From positions 107,832 to 171,831 of the forward strand of contig NZ_QBFD01000012.1 of the NCBI RefSeq assembly GCF_003335585.1: a DNA stretch of 64,000 nt, in the 5' to 3' direction. The position numbers were made by a program, and so were the translations under genes. The notes beneath the pieces are model-generated. The model was not told the origin of the DNA. It was given only the letters and a program-made list of their open reading frames with translations, and ran no database searches. Position 1 is the first letter of the stretch; every line of letters begins with the position of its first letter. Shown here piece by piece: positions 51,827 through 61,068 of the stretch. The DNA is from Sulfitobacter sp. DFL-14 (GTDB taxonomy: Bacteria > Pseudomonadota > Alphaproteobacteria > Rhodobacterales > Rhodobacteraceae).

Positions 51827-52942
51827 ATGAACGACGAGGTCCCACATCCCGATCAGCTCGACGGTGCCCTGCATCCGCGCGATACCCCCGCCCTGATCGG
51901 ACAGGCGGAGGCCGAGGGTGGATTCCTGGAGGCCTGGAACAGCGGCAAGCTGCATCACGCCTGGCTGCTGAGCGGTCCGCGCGGCGTGGGCAAGGCGACC
52001 CTGGCCTGGCGGATTGCACGTTTTGTCCTGGCCACGCCCGATCCTGACGCGGGCGGCATGTTTGACACGCCTGCGCCCCGGACCCTGGACATAGATGCCG
52101 CTCATCCCGTTGCACGGCGCGTGGCCTCGGGCGGTGAAGGCGCGCTGAAATCCGTCACCCGCAGTGTGAACCCGGACACCAAACGGATGCGCAAGCAAAT
52201 CGTGGTCGATGACATCCGCGCGCTGAACGGTTTTTTCCAGATGTCCGCCGCCGACGGGGGACGCCGCGTGGTGATCATCGACGATGCGGATGTGATGAAC
52301 GTCAACGCCGCGAATGCCCTGCTGAAAATGCTGGAAGAACCGCCTGCGCGGGCCATTTTGCTGCTGATCAGCCACCAGCCCTCCGGGTTGCTGCCCACAA
52401 TCCGGTCGCGCTGCCGCACCCTGCGGCTGGGCACGCTTGACCCCGGTCAGATGGCGGCAGCGCTTGCCGCCTCCGGCGTGGCGGTCGATGGCGATCCGGC
52501 GGCCCTGGCCGAACTTTCCGGCGGATCGGTCGGCGGGGCCCTGCGGCTGTCGCTGATGGGCGGGCTGCAGATCTATGCCGAACTGATCGACCTGCTGTCC
52601 TCGATGCCGCGCATGGACCGCGCCCGCGCCATCAAACTGGCCGAAGCCGCCGCCCAGCGCGGGGCGGAAGAAAAACTGAACCTGCTGTTCACCCTGGTCG
52701 AACTGATGCTGGCCCGGCTGGCACGGACCGGGGCCACAGGCGCGCCGCCCGCAATCGAGGCCGCAAGGGGCGAGGCACAGACCCTTGCGCGGCTGGCCCC
52801 CACGCCACATCAGGGCCGGATCTGGGCCAATCTGGCGCAACAGGTCTCCGACCGCGCGCAACATGGGCTGGCGGTCAACCTTGACCCTGCCGCGCTGGTC
52901 CTAGATACCCTGCTCAAGATCGCAGAAAACGCGCCGCGCTAG
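51827..52942 (+). CDS. holB: DNA polymerase III subunit delta'
   Basis: HolB is part of the clamp-loader complex. The 371-residue protein shows the delta' pattern: HHAWLLSGPRGVGKATLAWR near residue 44, VVIIDDADVMNVNAANALLKMLEEPP near 145, and the sensor RSRCRTLRL near 195. The P-loop is well preserved, which is common in alphaproteobacterial delta'. It starts with ATG and no strong ribosome site. A tatD gene follows after ten bases. Confidence 0.95.
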   Translation: MNDEVPHPDQLDGALHPRDTPALIGQAEAEGGFLEAWNSGKLHHAWLLSGPRGVGKATLAWRIARFVLATPDPDAGGMFDTPAPRTLDIDAAHPVARRVASGGEGALKSVTRSVNPDTKRMRKQIVVDDIRALNGFFQMSAADGGRRVVIIDDADVMNVNAANALLKMLEEPPARAILLLISHQPSGLLPTIRSRCRTLRLGTLDPGQMAAALAASGVAVDGDPAALAELSGGSVGGALRLSLMGGLQIYAELIDLLSSMPRMDRARAIKLAEAAAQRGAEEKLNLLFTLVELMLARLARTGATGAPPAIEAARGEAQTLARLAPTPHQGRIWANLAQQVSDRAQHGLAVNLDPAALVLDTLLKIAENAPR

Positions 52943-52952
52943 GATTACAGGC

Positions 52953-53753
52953 ATGACCCCGCAGATCACCGACAGCCACTGCCACCTCGATTTTCCCGAT
53001 TTCGAAGGCCAGTTGCCCCAGGTCATCGCCCGCGCGGCAGAAGCGGGTGTGACACGTATGGTCACCATCTGCACCAGGCTGCGCAATGAACCCGCCGTGC
53101 GCGCCATTGCCGAGGCACATGCGCCGGTCTTTTACGCCGCAGGCACCCACCCGATGTCCGCCGCCGCCGAACCGCTGGTCAGCCACGACGCGCTGATGGC
53201 GCTGACCCGCCACCCCAAGATGGTCGGCATCGGCGAAACCGGGCTGGACTATCATTACACCGCCGAAAGCGCGGAGGTGCAGAAGACCTCTTTGCGCATC
53301 CATATTGCCGCTGCGCGCGACTCTGGGCTGCCGCTGATCATCCATGCCCGCGACGCCGATGACGACATGGCCGCGATCCTGACCGAGGAATATGCAAACG
53401 GCGCATATCCCTGCGTCATGCATTGCTTTTCCTCATCGGCAGACCTGGCCCGCGCCGCGCTGGACCTGGGGTTCTACCTCAGCATGTCGGGCATCACCGC
53501 CTTTCCCAAATCGCAGGCGCTGCGCGACATCTTTGCCAATGCGCCGCTGGACCGTATCCTGGTCGAAACCGATGCCCCCTATCTCGCCCCGCCGCCGCAC
53601 CGGGGCAAGACCAACGAGCCCGCCTTTACCGCCCATACCGCGCGCCGCGCGGCAGAGACCTTCGGCCTCGACTACGCCGATTTCGCCGCGCGCACGCAGG
53701 AAAACTTCGACCGCCTGTTCAGCAAGGCTGCGCAGTTCGAAAAGGCCGCCTGA
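52953..53753 (+). CDS. TatD family metal-dependent hydrolase
   Basis: A 266-residue TIM-barrel nuclease-like protein. Metal ligands: His in DSHCHLDFPD near the start, Glu in GIGETGLDYHY near 90, HARDADDD near 131, VMHCFSSS near 155 and VETDAPYLAPP near 206. TatD proteins are 3'-5' DNases/RNases or other hydrolases; the name does not imply a part in Tat export. The stop shares one base with the start of the MBL gene (TGATG). Confidence 0.95.
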   Translation: MTPQITDSHCHLDFPDFEGQLPQVIARAAEAGVTRMVTICTRLRNEPAVRAIAEAHAPVFYAAGTHPMSAAAEPLVSHDALMALTRHPKMVGIGETGLDYHYTAESAEVQKTSLRIHIAAARDSGLPLIIHARDADDDMAAILTEEYANGAYPCVMHCFSSSADLARAALDLGFYLSMSGITAFPKSQALRDIFANAPLDRILVETDAPYLAPPPHRGKTNEPAFTAHTARRAAETFGLDYADFAARTQENFDRLFSKAAQFEKAA

Positions 53754-54553
53754 TGGCCGAGATGCGGGTCACGATACTGGGCTGTGGATCCTCGGGCGGC
53801 GTGCCCCGTCTTGGCGGGCACTGGGGCGACTGCGACCCCGGGGAGCCGCGCAATCACCGCCGTCGCTGTTCCGCGCTGGTGGAGCGGATCACCGACGCAG
53901 GAACCACCACGGTGCTGATCGACACCTCCCCCGACATGCGCAGCCAGTTGCTTGACGCAGGCGTGGGGCGGCTGGACGGGGTGCTTTATACCCATGCCCA
54001 TGCCGATCACGTGCACGGGCTGGACGATCTGAGGATGATCGTCATCAACATGCGCGCGCGCCTGCCGGTCTGGGCCGATGCCCCCACCCGCGCCGCCCTG
54101 CTGGAGCGGTTCGGCTATGCCTTTATCCGGCCCGAAGGGTCGATGTATCCCCCGATCCTGGAAATGAACGACATCGACGGCGATGTGACCATCGACGGGC
54201 CCGGCGGCGCGCTGACCTTTTCGCCCTTTCTGGTCAATCACGGCGGCATGGACGCGCTGGGATTCAAGATGAACAATGTCGCCTATCTGCCTGATGTGGT
54301 GAGCATTCCCGAAGATGCCTGGTCCCAGTTGCAAGGGCTGACCTGCTGGATCGTCGACGCCCTGCGCCGGGCACCGCATCCGACCCACAGCCATCTGGCG
54401 CGGACCCTGGACTGGATCGCAGAGCTGACGCCGGACCATGCGGTGCTGACCAACATGCACAACGATCTCGACTACCGTACCCTTGCCGCCGAAACCCCTG
54501 ACCACATCGAACCCGCCTATGACGGCATGGTGTTGCGTTTTCCCCTGACCTGA
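53753..54553 (+). CDS. MBL-fold metallohydrolase (PhnP-like)
   Basis: A 266-residue metallo-beta-lactamase-fold enzyme. The metal motif THAHADHVHGLDDLR near residue 80 is complete; later ligands include VNHGGMDALG, where the metal-binding residue is His, and an Asp in WIVDALRR. The N-terminus MAEMRVTILGCGSSGGVPR is typical of PhnP-type phosphodiesterases. It is coupled to tatD by TGATG. The substrate is likely a cyclic phosphodiester, but that is unproven. The holB-tatD-MBL order is common in this group. Confidence 0.93.
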   Translation: MAEMRVTILGCGSSGGVPRLGGHWGDCDPGEPRNHRRRCSALVERITDAGTTTVLIDTSPDMRSQLLDAGVGRLDGVLYTHAHADHVHGLDDLRMIVINMRARLPVWADAPTRAALLERFGYAFIRPEGSMYPPILEMNDIDGDVTIDGPGGALTFSPFLVNHGGMDALGFKMNNVAYLPDVVSIPEDAWSQLQGLTCWIVDALRRAPHPTHSHLARTLDWIAELTPDHAVLTNMHNDLDYRTLAAETPDHIEPAYDGMVLRFPLT

Positions 54554-54607
54554 CCTCTTTTTGGCTCCAAATATTCCCACGGGGGTCCGGGGGTGTGAAA
54601 CCCCCGG
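54553..54607. repeat. Intergenic repeat-like sequence with GC hairpin
   Basis: The string CTCCAAATATTCCCACGGGG is followed by a 7-bp hairpin CCGGGGG/CCCCCGG at 54587-54607. The sequence resembles a short repeat that I recall as frequent between genes of Rhodobacteraceae. Only one copy is seen here. It lies just after the MBL gene and could help end its transcript. Confidence 0.5.
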
Positions 54608-54620
54608 CGCTCCCGGCAAC

Positions 54621-55565
54621 GTGAAAGCGCTGATTGTGCAGAACCTTCTCGACGTCATCCTGCCTGTCTTCCTGGTCATCGGCTTTGGCTATTTTGCCGT
54701 CTGGCGCGGGCTGTTCCCGATCTCCGGCATTGATGGGGTCATGAAATTCACCCAGAACTTCGCCATCCCCTGCCTGCTGTTCCAGGCGATTGCGAAACTG
54801 GACCTTGGCAGTGATTTCGACCCCGACCTGCTGATCAGCTTTTATGCCGGGGCCGCAATCTGCTTTGCGCTGGGGATCTTTGGCGCGCGGTTGTTGCTGC
54901 AACGGCCCTGGGAAGATTGCGTGGCAATCGGGTTTTGCTGCCTGTTCTCCAATTCGGTCCTGCTGGGCCTGCCCATCGCGGAACGCGCCTATGGGCCGGA
55001 TGCCCTGACCGGCAACTATGCGATCATCGCCCTTCACTCGCCGTTTTGTTACGGGCTGGGCATCACCGTAATGGAGGTTGTGCGCAACCGGGGCCAGTCC
55101 ACGGTGAAACTGGCAGGTGCTGTCGGGCGGGCGATGTTCAGCAATGCGCTGGTGCTGGCCATCCTGGCCGGTTTTGCCTTCAACCTGACCGGTCAGACGA
55201 TCCCCGGCGTTGTCGATGACGCCCTGTCGCTGATCGCCCGCGCCGCCCTGCCCGCCGCACTTTTTGCGCTTGGGGGCGTGCTGATCCAATACAGGCCCGA
55301 AGGCGACAAGATCGCCATCGCCATGGTCTGCATGATCGCCCTGCTGGTGCATCCCGCGCTGGTCTGGAGCTTTGGCACGGCCCTGTCGCTGCCGCAGGAT
55401 GGCTTCCGCTCCGGCGTGCTGACAGCGGCCATGGCACCGGGGTTCAACGCCTATATCTTTGCCAATATGTACGGCAAGGGCCGCCGCGTCGCCGCGTCAT
55501 CCGTGCTGATCGCAACCGGCGCGTCCCTGCTGACAGTCTGGATGTGGCTGGAAATACTGGCCTGA
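54621..55565 (+). CDS. AEC family transporter
   Basis: A 314-residue membrane protein with about ten helices, matching the auxin efflux carrier (AEC) family. The first helix begins LDVILPVFLVIGFGYFAVW. A conserved late motif reads MAPGFNAYIFANMYGKG, with the usual Asn in a membrane helix. Family members carry organic anions or malonate-like acids. The GTG at 54621 is preferred over an upstream TTG at 54561, which lies within the repeat. Substrate unknown. Confidence 0.9.
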   Translation: MKALIVQNLLDVILPVFLVIGFGYFAVWRGLFPISGIDGVMKFTQNFAIPCLLFQAIAKLDLGSDFDPDLLISFYAGAAICFALGIFGARLLLQRPWEDCVAIGFCCLFSNSVLLGLPIAERAYGPDALTGNYAIIALHSPFCYGLGITVMEVVRNRGQSTVKLAGAVGRAMFSNALVLAILAGFAFNLTGQTIPGVVDDALSLIARAALPAALFALGGVLIQYRPEGDKIAIAMVCMIALLVHPALVWSFGTALSLPQDGFRSGVLTAAMAPGFNAYIFANMYGKGRRVAASSVLIATGASLLTVWMWLEILA

Positions 55566-55580
55566 CACTGCCCCGGCTTC

Positions 55581-56360
55581 TCAGCCCGCCCATTGCCTGC
55601 CGCCATCCATATCGATCACCGTGCCGGACAGATATTGCACCCTGGGGCTGGCCAGCATGACGGCAAGGTCCGCCACCTCCTGCGGGTGGGCAGGCCGACC
55701 AAAGGGATATTGGTCCGGGTTCAGCAATTCCGCCCAGCGGTTTTCGTCTCCGAACTGCTCACGCGCCTCGCTGCGAAGCCTGTCTGTCATGCGGTCGGTC
55801 CGCGTCGCAGAAGGATTGATGCCAAAGACACGCAGGTTGTCCTGCGGGGTTTCCGCACCCAGCGCATTGGTAAAGCCGATCAGGGCCGCATTCCCGGCCG
55901 CACCGATGATATAGGAGGGCCGCACAGCCCGTCCGCCCATCCCGATGACATTGATGATCGTGCCGGATTTCCTTTCGCGCATCCGGGGGGCATAGAGCAT
56001 GCAAAGGTGGATATACCCCCATACCTTCAGCTCGAACCCTGTGCGCCAGTCTTCCATGCTGCGCGCGGAAAGCGGCCCGGACTTGATGGCACCGGCATTG
56101 TTCACCAGAATGTCGATGTCCGGCGCCCGGTCAAACAGGGCCGCGCGTTCGGCCTCCTTCGACAGATCCGCCGTGATGTGGCCGATGATCCCGCCACTGT
56201 GTTCTCGTAACTCCTCGGCGGCGCTGCGCAACGCATCCTCCTGGCGAGAGACAAGTGTGATCCGCGCGCCCTCCTGCGCGAATGAACGCGCAATCGCCAG
56301 CCCGATGCCTTTCGACGCGCCGGTTACGAGAACATGCTTATCCTGCAGGTCGAGATCCAT
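55581..56360 (-). CDS. SDR family oxidoreductase
   Basis: A 259-residue short-chain dehydrogenase. VLVTGASKGIGLAIA is the nucleotide loop at residues 10-24, NNAGAIKSGPL near 88 the NAG motif, and SYIIGAAGNAAL near 150 stands where Tyr-x-x-x-Lys is expected: the Tyr is present but the Lys appears replaced by Gly or Ala. This loss would impair classic catalysis. The ATG at 56360 is set by the Rossmann start. Convergent with the AEC gene. Confidence 0.88.
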   Translation of the reverse strand: MDLDLQDKHVLVTGASKGIGLAIARSFAQEGARITLVSRQEDALRSAAEELREHSGGIIGHITADLSKEAERAALFDRAPDIDILVNNAGAIKSGPLSARSMEDWRTGFELKVWGYIHLCMLYAPRMRERKSGTIINVIGMGGRAVRPSYIIGAAGNAALIGFTNALGAETPQDNLRVFGINPSATRTDRMTDRLRSEAREQFGDENRWAELLNPDQYPFGRPAHPQEVADLAVMLASPRVQYLSGTVIDMDGGRQWAG

Positions 56361-56611
56361 CAGCCCACCTCCGATACAGGGCCCCGGTCCAGCGCGGTTT
56401 CGCTGCGCTGACCACCGGCCAATTTGTGGCATGGACAGGGTAAGGACAATGCGCCCGGAGCCACAAGGCGATTATTGCCACCTGCGTCTTTAAGGGAAAA
56501 CAGGGCGATCCAGAGGTTCCCCCATGCGATGGAGCCGCGAACCGATGCGCCCGTTCGAACAGGATTCGAATAGGCTCGAACAACCGGTTGCATAGTTTGA
56601 TTTTGGGAAGT

Positions 56612-56697
56612 TGGTGCGGTCGGAGAGACTCGAACTCTCACGGGTGTTACCCCACAGCGACCTCAACGCTGCGCGTCTACCATTCCGCCACGACCGC
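56612..56697 (-). tRNA. tRNA-Leu (anticodon GAG)
   Basis: A complete 86-base class II tRNA. The acceptor stem GCGGTCG pairs with CGACCGC, the discriminator is A and CCA is encoded. The anticodon loop TTGAGGT gives GAG, reading leucine CUC and CUU. A variable arm is present. It reads away from the SDR gene with no obvious promoter beyond the flanking AT-rich bases. Confidence 0.95.
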
Positions 56698-56751
56698 ACG
56701 CCATGGATGGTGAAGGCGGTTTAGACAAAGCCGCACGGCTTGTGAAGAGGA

Positions 56752-56797
56752 AAAGAAAACAAAAAGGCCCCCCGCAGCGCATCCGCTGCAGAGGGCC
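56752..56797 (-). terminator. Terminator of the peptidoglycan-binding gene
   Basis: A two-part stem reads on the minus strand GGCCC...GCAGCG (loop four bases) with a three-base internal bulge, followed by TTTTTGTTTTC. It lies 22 bases after the stop of the gene at 56820. Confidence 0.88.
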
Positions 56798-56819
56798 GTC
56801 ACGCCCGGCCGTGCCGGGG

Positions 56820-58190
56820 TTATTCGCTGATCGAGAATGTGGGCAAAGCGCTGTCGGAAGCCGGTTGCGGTGTCGGCAGGGCAGAGCCCTGAACCCCGCC
56901 TGAACGGCTTGCCGCGGCGCGGATCAGTTCCGTCCGCTCGGGCTGACCGGGGACAAAGACCGCCGCGGCACCGGAATCGGCAGCGGCAAGGCCTGCCTGA
57001 TACCAGCTTTGCGCCATGTCCACACGTTTGGCGGGGCCGAAGCCCTGGCTCAGGTGGTGGCCCATCAGCTCGCCATAGACGCCTTCACCCAATGCATAGA
57101 GCAGAAGGGCAGAGCCCACGGCCACATCCATGTTGTCGGTGCGATAGCCGACGCCGAGACAGATCTTGGCCGTGCCCTGAAGCTGTGCAGGCGACATGCC
57201 TGTGGTCAGCACAAATGCCGAAACGTCCTGCACCACCGCCTCGCGCGGTTTCAGCGACAGGGCCGCGACCTTGTCCTTCATCGCGGGGCCGAAACCGGCG
57301 CATTGCTGGGCGATCTGATCGGGGGTGAACCCCTGGATCTGGCTGACCAGCTCTTCCGATTCGGCAATGGCATAGGTCCGCGCCAGGCAGAATTGCTCGT
57401 TCAGCGCCACATTCGGGTCCGTCATGCTGGCCAGCGTGGTAAAGCCGCCATTGGTGTTGGTGATCAGCGACACCGTGTTGCAATGCGATGCAAGCGAGGC
57501 CTGGGTCCCTGCCCCGAGGAAGTTCGGCAAGCCGCCGGTGCCGGCATCAGGTGCAGGCGTCGGAGCAACCGCGGCGGCAAGAGAACTCATCCCGGAGAGC
57601 GGTGCCGCCGGTGCTGTGGCCGCCATTGTGGCGCCGGACTGCGGCACCTGCTGCGGTGCAACGACGATGGTCGTCGTGGGCGCAGCCCCATTGCCCGCCG
57701 GTGACTGGCCCGCCATTTCCGCGCGATAGGTCTTGAGCAGACCACGGGTGCCATCCGGCGTCGCCGCGACCTGCTGCTGAACCGCATATCCCCCGGCCTG
57801 CGCGCGGTTGTAGCTGGAAATCAGCAGGTTCTGCTCAAAGGCGGAAAGCTGCCCGGTAACGGGATATCCGAGGTAGGCCTGGTACTGTGACACCGCATTG
57901 CGGGTCTTGCGCCCCAGCTGGCCATCCACCGACCCCGCATCAAAGCCGAAATAGTTCAGCGATGCCTGGATGCTCTTGCCTTCCTGGGTGGAGGGCAGCG
58001 ATGACCGCGTGGATTTCTTGCGATAGGTGCGCCGCGTGGTTGTCCGCCGCTGCTTTTTCGCATTGGCCCCCACGATGCCCCCGATGATGGCGCCTGCAAT
58101 GAAATCGCCTGCATCCGCTTCGACCCGCTCTGCCGGAATAACCGCCACTGAAAGGGCGAGAACAGCCCCTGTCATCAATTTGTAAATCAT
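56820..58190 (-). CDS. Peptidoglycan-binding domain protein
   Basis: A 456-residue secreted protein. The signal peptide covers about 25 residues (MTGAVLALSVAVIPAERVEA). A Gly-rich short hydrophobic stretch (GDFIAGAIIGGIVGANAKK) follows. A peptidoglycan-binding type 1 domain lies near residues 70-120 (IQASLNYFGFDAGSVDGQLGRKTRNAVSQYQ). The C-terminal ~230 residues are helical with several Cys residues and match no known fold. It probably acts in the cell envelope. Divergent from the DsbA-like gene. Confidence 0.85.
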   Translation of the reverse strand: MIYKLMTGAVLALSVAVIPAERVEADAGDFIAGAIIGGIVGANAKKQRRTTTRRTYRKKSTRSSLPSTQEGKSIQASLNYFGFDAGSVDGQLGRKTRNAVSQYQAYLGYPVTGQLSAFEQNLLISSYNRAQAGGYAVQQQVAATPDGTRGLLKTYRAEMAGQSPAGNGAAPTTTIVVAPQQVPQSGATMAATAPAAPLSGMSSLAAAVAPTPAPDAGTGGLPNFLGAGTQASLASHCNTVSLITNTNGGFTTLASMTDPNVALNEQFCLARTYAIAESEELVSQIQGFTPDQIAQQCAGFGPAMKDKVAALSLKPREAVVQDVSAFVLTTGMSPAQLQGTAKICLGVGYRTDNMDVAVGSALLLYALGEGVYGELMGHHLSQGFGPAKRVDMAQSWYQAGLAAADSGAAAVFVPGQPERTELIRAAASRSGGVQGSALPTPQPASDSALPTFSISE

Positions 58191-58353
58191 ATGTCCGCTC
58201 CGAAAATGAATCGTTTTATGGGTATTGTGAAAAGGCTAACACAACATAATCCGGCCCGGGAACCTTTTTGGTCCGATTTGCCGCTGCGAATATTGAAAAT
58301 TTGCGCAGGGACACCGAAGTACGAAGCTGAATGCCAGCCGAAAGGATACGCCA

Positions 58354-59028
58354 ATGACCGATACCGCCCCTCCCCCGCAGGACAAAGTCGTGCAGGTCGA
58401 TATCGTGTCTGATGTCATGTGCCCCTGGTGCATCGTCGGCTACAAGCAGCTTGAGCAGGCCCTCGCGATGACCGGGGCTGGCGCCTTTATCCGCTGGCAT
58501 CCGTTTGAGCTGAACCCCGCCATGCCCGCCGAAGGGCAGAACCTGACCGAGCATATCGCCGAGAAATACGGTGCCAGTGCCGCCCAGTCTGCCGAAAACC
58601 GCAGGCGGCTGGTGGATCTGGGCAATGATCTGGGGTTCACCTTCAATTTCGACGCGGACAGCCGCATCGTGAATACCTTTGCCGCGCATCAGCTGCTGGA
58701 CTGGGCGCAGGAAGCACACTTGCAGCACCCCCTGAAACTGGCGCTTTTCGATGCGCATTTCACGCGGGGGCGCGATGTGTCGGATCATGAGGTCTTGGCA
58801 GAGGTTGCGGCCTCGGTCGGTCTTGACCACGATGCGGCCCGCGCCGTGCTGGAGAGCGGCAGCCACGCAGCAGAAACCCGCAAGCGCCAGGAATTCTGGA
58901 CATCGCGCGGTATATCGGGCGTGCCTTCGATGGTATTTGACGAACGCTATCTGCTGACCGGCGCGCAGGGTGCCGAAACCTATGCGCGGATGCTGACCAA
59001 GGTGCTGAGCGAAAAGCACGCGGCCTGA
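58354..59028 (+). CDS. DsbA family (FrnE-like) oxidoreductase
   Basis: A 224-residue thioredoxin-fold protein. The active-site motif is Cys-Pro-Trp-Cys in DVMCPWCIVG near residue 22, and the cis-Pro is in GISGVPSMVFDERY near 192. No signal peptide is seen, so it is probably cytoplasmic, like FrnE. Family members act as disulphide isomerases or in metabolite synthesis. It is a single gene with its own promoter. Confidence 0.92.
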   Translation: MTDTAPPPQDKVVQVDIVSDVMCPWCIVGYKQLEQALAMTGAGAFIRWHPFELNPAMPAEGQNLTEHIAEKYGASAAQSAENRRRLVDLGNDLGFTFNFDADSRIVNTFAAHQLLDWAQEAHLQHPLKLALFDAHFTRGRDVSDHEVLAEVAASVGLDHDAARAVLESGSHAAETRKRQEFWTSRGISGVPSMVFDERYLLTGAQGAETYARMLTKVLSEKHAA

Positions 59029-59062
59029 CCGGCCAAGGCCGGTCCGGAAACGCGGTGCTGTC

Positions 59063-59944
59063 TCAGATGCCGTTCACGGGCACCTTGAGCATCAGGTTGC
59101 CGTCCTTGTCCCGGGGCAGTTCGCCGGCACGCATGTTCACCTGAAGCGACGGGATGATCAGCTTTGGCACCGCCAGTTGCGCGTCCCGTTCGGTTCTGAA
59201 CTTGATGAAATCCTCGCGGGTCTTGCCCCCGCCGACATGGATGTTGTCCGCCTTTTGCGCGGCAACCGTGGTTTCCCACTGGATCGCGCGGCCATTGGGG
59301 CCGTAATCGTGGCACATGAACAGGCGCATCTCGTCGGGAAGGGACAGCACCTTCTGGATGCTGTCATAAAGCTGGCCCGCATCGCCGCCGGGGAAATCCG
59401 CCCGCGCCGAACCGCCATCGGGCATGAACAGCGTATCCCCCGCAAAGGCCACATCACCCATCACATGCACCATGCAGGCCGGGGTATGGCCCGGCGTGTA
59501 GATGGCAAAGCAGGTCATCTCGCCCACCTTGTATGTGTCACCGTCCTTGAACAGCGCATCGAACTGCGAGCCATCGCGCTGGAATTCGGTGCCTTCGTTG
59601 AAGATCTTGCCGAAGGTTTCCTGCACCACCATGATCTTTTCACCGACGCCGATCCTGCCCCCCAGTCTTTGCTGGATATAGGGCGCCGCGCTGAGGTGGT
59701 CGGCGTGGACGTGGGTTTCGATGATCCAGTCCAGCTTCAGGCCCTTGCTCTCGATCTCGGCGATCAGGGCATCGGCGTGGTCATAGGTGATGCGGCCTGC
59801 GGCATAGTCGATGTCCATCACGCTGTCGATGATGGCGCAATGCACGCTTGCCGGATCGCGCACGATATAGCTGATGGTGTTTGTCGCCTCGTCAAAATGC
59901 GCCGAGACCTCGGGTTTGACGGACATGTCCACGGGATAGGTCAT
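59063..59944 (-). CDS. MBL-fold persulfide dioxygenase-like protein
   Basis: A 293-residue metallo-beta-lactamase-fold protein with the motif ETHVHADHLSAAPY near residue 68 and later His ligands in YTPGHTPACM and a CHDYGPNG loop. This matches persulfide dioxygenases (ETHE1/Blh type), which oxidise glutathione persulfide to sulphite. The ATG at 59944 is set by the usual N-terminus MTYPVDMSVKPEV. It follows two YeeE-type genes, a common sulphide-detoxification arrangement, though no ArsR-type regulator is in the window. Confidence 0.9.
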   Translation of the reverse strand: MTYPVDMSVKPEVSAHFDEATNTISYIVRDPASVHCAIIDSVMDIDYAAGRITYDHADALIAEIESKGLKLDWIIETHVHADHLSAAPYIQQRLGGRIGVGEKIMVVQETFGKIFNEGTEFQRDGSQFDALFKDGDTYKVGEMTCFAIYTPGHTPACMVHVMGDVAFAGDTLFMPDGGSARADFPGGDAGQLYDSIQKVLSLPDEMRLFMCHDYGPNGRAIQWETTVAAQKADNIHVGGGKTREDFIKFRTERDAQLAVPKLIIPSLQVNMRAGELPRDKDGNLMLKVPVNGI

Positions 59945-59957
59945 TGGATTTCCTCCA

Positions 59958-60395
59958 TTACGCTGTGACATCGGACCTGCGCGACAGGGCCATCTGCATG
60001 AGCTTTGCAATCACGATACCGCCAATCAGCGCGGCAACAAAGATCACAACTTCGGCCTGCCCTGTTCCCAATGCGGGCAACGCGCCGCCGGGGCAGAAAC
60101 CGGCAATGCCCCAGCCGATCCCGAAGGTTGCGGAACCCGCGATCAGCGGCAGATCGAAGTCGCGGCTTGCGGGCAGGTGAAAGCGGGTGTCAAGCAGCGG
60201 CACGGGGCGTTTCAGCACCACGCGGTAGCCGATGAAGGTGACAATCAGCGCGCCGCCCATGACAAAGGCCAGGCTGGGGTCCCAGCTGCCCGCGATGTCG
60301 AAAAAGTTCAGGACCTTGGCCGGGTTGGCCATGCCGGAAATCGAGATGCCGACCCCGAAAATCACGCCGATCAGATAGCAGATGACAATGCGCAT
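59958..60395 (-). CDS. YeeE/YedE family membrane protein, copy 2
   Basis: A 145-residue membrane protein of the short DUF6691/YeeE type, with four hydrophobic helices. The pattern includes [21 protein letters not shown] near the start and [14 protein letters not shown] later, where a Cys sits in the pore-lining motif. YeeE proteins import thiosulphate or related sulphur species. The two copies here look like two halves of a longer YeeE protein. The start lies three bases from the end of copy 1. Confidence 0.9.
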   Translation of the reverse strand: MRIVICYLIGVIFGVGISISGMANPAKVLNFFDIAGSWDPSLAFVMGGALIVTFIGYRVVLKRPVPLLDTRFHLPASRDFDLPLIAGSATFGIGWGIAGFCPGGALPALGTGQAEVVIFVAALIGGIVIAKLMQMALSRRSDVTA

Positions 60396-60398
60396 GGC

Positions 60399-60836
60399 TC
60401 AGCCCCCCATCACATGGCGCAGCAGATAGACCGTGATGCCGGTGGACAGCATGAAGGTCAGCGTCGCCAGGATGGAGCGGGGTGACAGCCGCGCCATGCC
60501 GCAGACCCCATGGCCCGAGGTGCATCCCGCCCCAAAGGTCACGCCCACCCCGACAATCAGCCCGCCGATGACCAGCATCATGCGGGAGACCGGAACCTGC
60601 ACCTGCGGAAATTCACCCGTGACCAGCATCACGACAAAGGGACCGCTGACCATCCCCGCCACGACTGCCGCCCGCCAGGACCAATCGGCAAAGCCCGCAG
60701 GCGCCAACAGACCGGCCAGAACGCCGGTTGCCCCCATGATCCGACCCATCAGCCCCATCAGCAATACGGCAGCCAGACCGATCAGCGCGCCCCCTGCAAG
60801 GGATTGAAAAGGTGTGAAAGCGGTTTCCATCACCAC
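60399..60836 (-). CDS. YeeE/YedE family membrane protein, copy 1
   Basis: A 145-residue membrane protein, the partner of the gene immediately downstream. Features: [29 protein letters not shown] near the start and [18 protein letters not shown] near residue 112, with two Cys residues where sulphur would pass. The two YeeE genes and the MBL gene form one operon; the AT-rich dyad at 60954-60979 lies upstream and may be its operator. Confidence 0.9.
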   Translation of the reverse strand: MVMETAFTPFQSLAGGALIGLAAVLLMGLMGRIMGATGVLAGLLAPAGFADWSWRAAVVAGMVSGPFVVMLVTGEFPQVQVPVSRMMLVIGGLIVGVGVTFGAGCTSGHGVCGMARLSPRSILATLTFMLSTGITVYLLRHVMGG

Positions 60837-60953
60837 CCCCTCCGCGCCGGACCAATGACAGCAGTATCAAGATGGCCTTTGTTCAACGACATGCGCGGGG
60901 TCCTTTCCCAAAGCCCGGCGCCCGTCTGGGGAACCTCGACGCGCAGGCAGGAT

Positions 60954-60979
60954 AAACATTCAAAAGTCATTATATGTTT
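60954..60979. promoter_or_regulatory. AT-rich dyad upstream of the YeeE operon
   Basis: AAACAT and ATGTTT arms form an inverted repeat spanning 26 bases within an AT-rich patch, about 120 bases before the first YeeE gene. It may be an operator for a sulphide-responsive ArsR-type (SqrR/BigR) regulator, but the match to those consensus sites was not verified. Confidence 0.4.
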
Positions 60980-61068
60980 TTCCATGCAGAGTTTCAACCA
61001 TTCTGAGGCGGGCAGCCCCGGCAACGTGTGATCTTGTCGCGCCTGCCGATCGCGCCTAAACATCCGCC

